Assembly (NCBI GenBank): GCA_016867615.1
Contig: VGJG01000111.1
Span: 1-6,271, forward strand
DNA: 6,271 bases
Reading direction: 5' to 3'
From: Candidatus Aminicenantota bacterium
Lineage (GTDB): Bacteria; Acidobacteriota; Aminicenantia; Aminicenantales; JAFGAV01
Shown here in pieces: positions 4,647-6,271 of the stretch. How positions within the stretch are numbered: position 1 is the first letter of the stretch; each line of letters opens with the position of its first letter. The translations under genes and the position numbers were made by a program. Below the pieces are notes generated by a model, which worked only from the letters and a program-made list of their open reading frames with translations, searched no databases and was not told where the DNA came from.

Positions 4647-6271
4647 TCAGGCCTTCCCCCCGCCCAGGGGACGCTCCAAGAGGTCGGTTTCGGTCGCCCG
4701 GCCGGTTTCGGGGTCGATCCGAAGGGTCCGGACCTCGAAGGGTCCGAACTCGAGCTCATGCCTCACCGGGTCGTCGGGACGGACGAAGAGGAGCCGAAGC
4801 GCGGTCCGGCGCGCTTCGCCGGTCGGGTTGAACAGGCGGAGGACGAGGTCGTTCCCGTCCTCGGCGCGCTTGACGGCGGTCATCTGGACGCAGTCGTCCT
4901 CCAGCTCGAGGAACGGGCCCGCCGCCCGGCCGCTCCCCCGGGGGAAAAAGCTCAGGGTATACGGCTGTTCGCTGTGGACGAGCGCTTCGCGGTCGACCGC
5001 CGCCAGCCGCGAGGCCGCCTCTCCCGGCTTCAGCCAGAAGCGGAAAACGTGCTCCCCCTGGTCCTGGCGGGGGAGGAAGCGGTCCTGGGAGACGAGAGGA
5101 CGGCCGGAGGAGGGGTCCGCCGCGTAAGCCGGGGAGCGGAGCAGGGACAGCCGGAGCTCGCCTCTTTTGTAATCGGCGCCGTAGATCCGGTCCTTGACCA
5201 CGGTCAGGGCGACGCTCCGGCGGCCGTCGAGGACGGCCAGCCATTTCTGGGATACGGTCTCGTCGCCGTTGCCGAACATCTCCTCGACGCCGTAGGCGGC
5301 CTGGCCCAGGCACGGACCTTCGCCGAAGGGAGTGGGCAGGCGGAGCTTGAGCATCTTGTCCTTTTCGTTCCACAGGACGCGCGTCTCGACCTCGACCTCC
5401 GTCCCGTGCTTGGGGACCTTGTACCTGTGGACGAGGAACGAGCTCCGGTGGGAGAGGACGGCTTCGACCACGGTCCGCACCGGTCCGTCCTCGATGACCC
5501 TCACGGGCATCGACGGTCCGCGCTCGGCGCCGGCGAGCGACGCGTTCCCGCGGGGAGACGCGGGACGGAAGGCGCCGGCGCGTTTCCGGAAGCTCCGGAC
5601 GGTCATGCCCCACGGGTCGCCGTTGTCCCGGATCACCAGCGGCTCGAAGGCCCCGCGGAGGAGATAGTCCCGGCCGTCGCATCGCAGGCGGTTCAGGAGT
5701 CCCGTCCGGGCGTCGATCAACACTTCGAGTTCTTCATTGCCCAGACGGTACAGGCCGTCCTCCCCGGGTTCGATGCCGGGCTCCGGTTTTTCCGCGCGGC
5801 GATCGAGGCGGCAGTCGAAACGGCTCAGGGCGAAAGGGGCCAGCGCGGCGCGGAAGACAGCCCGTTTCCTCCACTCGAGCGAGAGGGTGCAGTGCTCCTT
5901 CTCCGGCTGGGAGACGACCGGACGTCCCCGGCCGTCGCGCAGCGAGGGGAGGAGGAAGCCTCCTTCGTAATTGGGCTCGGCGGGCTGAAATTCGACCTCG
6001 ACCAGCCGCTCCACCTCGAAAGGGTGGGGATTGAAGACGAAGAGGGGGATTTCGTCCGGGCCGGCGGCGGGCTGCCCCGCGGCCAGGGCCAGGAAGGCCC
6101 GGGCCTTTATGCGGGACGTCTTCTCCAGGCCGAAGTCGAACAGGCGCAGCGCGGCCTCTTCCGCGGGCGGGATCGAGGACCCGGGCAGGATGTCGTGAAA
6201 CTGGCCGAAGGCGAGCGCTCTCCCGGCCTCATCGAGATCCGCCTTGGGGTAGGGGAGCCGTCCCAGATAGT
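4647..6271 (-). CDS. GH38-type alpha-mannosidase, C-terminal portion (5' partial)
   Basis: Glycoside hydrolase that would release alpha-linked mannose from glycans using a catalytic zinc. The frame is open from the right edge: 540 codons are visible of a family length of about 850-1050, so the N-terminal catalytic barrel with the nucleophile Asp is outside the window. Near the edge, AFGQFHDILPGSSI (about 6209-6168) is the hallmark of the GH38 middle domain; its His corresponds to the zinc-ligand His in the QHHD motif of animal mannosidase II. FVFNPHPFEVERLVEVEF (about 6044-5991) begins the beta-sandwich C-terminal domain, which continues through FEPLVIRDNGDPWGM, GPVRTVVEAVLSHRSS, FGEGPCLGQAAYGVEE and FFPRGSG to the end. 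A possible start at 6014 is only an internal GTG. No signal peptide can be judged because the N-terminus is missing, so location is unknown. First visible gene of a tight three-gene unit with an oxidoreductase and a membrane glycosyltransferase-like protein; stop TGA lies seven bases before the next ATG. Confidence 0.9.
   Translation of the reverse strand, partial: YLGRLPYPKADLDEAGRALAFGQFHDILPGSSIPPAEEAALRLFDFGLEKTSRIKARAFLALAAGQPAAGPDEIPLFVFNPHPFEVERLVEVEFQPAEPNYEGGFLLPSLRDGRGRPVVSQPEKEHCTLSLEWRKRAVFRAALAPFALSRFDCRLDRRAEKPEPGIEPGEDGLYRLGNEELEVLIDARTGLLNRLRCDGRDYLLRGAFEPLVIRDNGDPWGMTVRSFRKRAGAFRPASPRGNASLAGAERGPSMPVRVIEDGPVRTVVEAVLSHRSSFLVHRYKVPKHGTEVEVETRVLWNEKDKMLKLRLPTPFGEGPCLGQAAYGVEEMFGNGDETVSQKWLAVLDGRRSVALTVVKDRIYGADYKRGELRLSLLRSPAYAADPSSGRPLVSQDRFLPRQDQGEHVFRFWLKPGEAASRLAAVDREALVHSEQPYTLSFFPRGSGRAAGPFLELEDDCVQMTAVKRAEDGNDLVLRLFNPTGEARRTALRLLFVRPDDPVRHELEFGPFEVRTLRIDPETGRATETDLLERPLGGGKA

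Noticed and set aside
4756..5682. A 308-codon minus-strand frame inside the mannosidase gene
   Set aside because: It is an out-of-frame Arg/Pro/Gly-rich shadow of a gene with GH38 C-terminal domain features.

Overview
The window is G+C-rich (about two thirds by eye) and almost entirely coding. The only real gap, about 111 bases at 920-1030, contains a sharply A+T-rich promoter/operator island. Nothing here fixes the taxon. The G+C, gene density and an anaerobe-like mix of glycan enzymes with an ArsR-thioredoxin pair would suit an environmental lineage such as Acidobacteriota/Aminicenantes-type bacteria, but that is a weak guess.

Left part, plus strand. First comes the 3' portion of an RlmN-type radical-SAM rRNA methyltransferase (1-919), cut by the window edge. 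Next is the A+T-rich island with a TTGACA-type promoter and a 25-bp near-perfect palindrome between its -35 and -10 elements. It drives a two-gene unit: a small ArsR-family repressor with a non-standard cysteine set (1031-1306) and a classical WCGPC thioredoxin (1318-1662). The SD of the thioredoxin gene starts on the last two bases of the repressor's stop codon, so the pair should be co-transcribed and translationally coupled. A redox- or thiol-responsive repressor controlling its own gene and a thioredoxin is the most attractive reading.

Right part, minus strand (read right to left). A tight three-gene unit runs from the right edge to 1659: the C-terminal two thirds or so of a GH38-type alpha-mannosidase (6271-4647, 5' end outside the window), a Gfo/Idh/MocA NAD(P)-dependent sugar oxidoreductase (4639-3410), and a large polytopic membrane protein resembling GT-C glycosyltransferases (3413-1659). 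The first junction has a 7-base gap and the second an ATGA overlap. The set looks like a glycan-processing cassette that combines a hydrolase, a sugar oxidoreductase and a putative lipid-linked-sugar glycosyltransferase.

The two units converge: the thioredoxin stop TAG and the membrane-protein stop TAA interlock within four bases (1659-1662), with no recognisable rho-independent terminator. No tRNA, rRNA, CRISPR array, IS element or phage gene was seen. The nearest thing to an undescribed system is the ArsR-thioredoxin unit with its palindromic operator and unusual cysteines, followed by the mixed glycan cassette.
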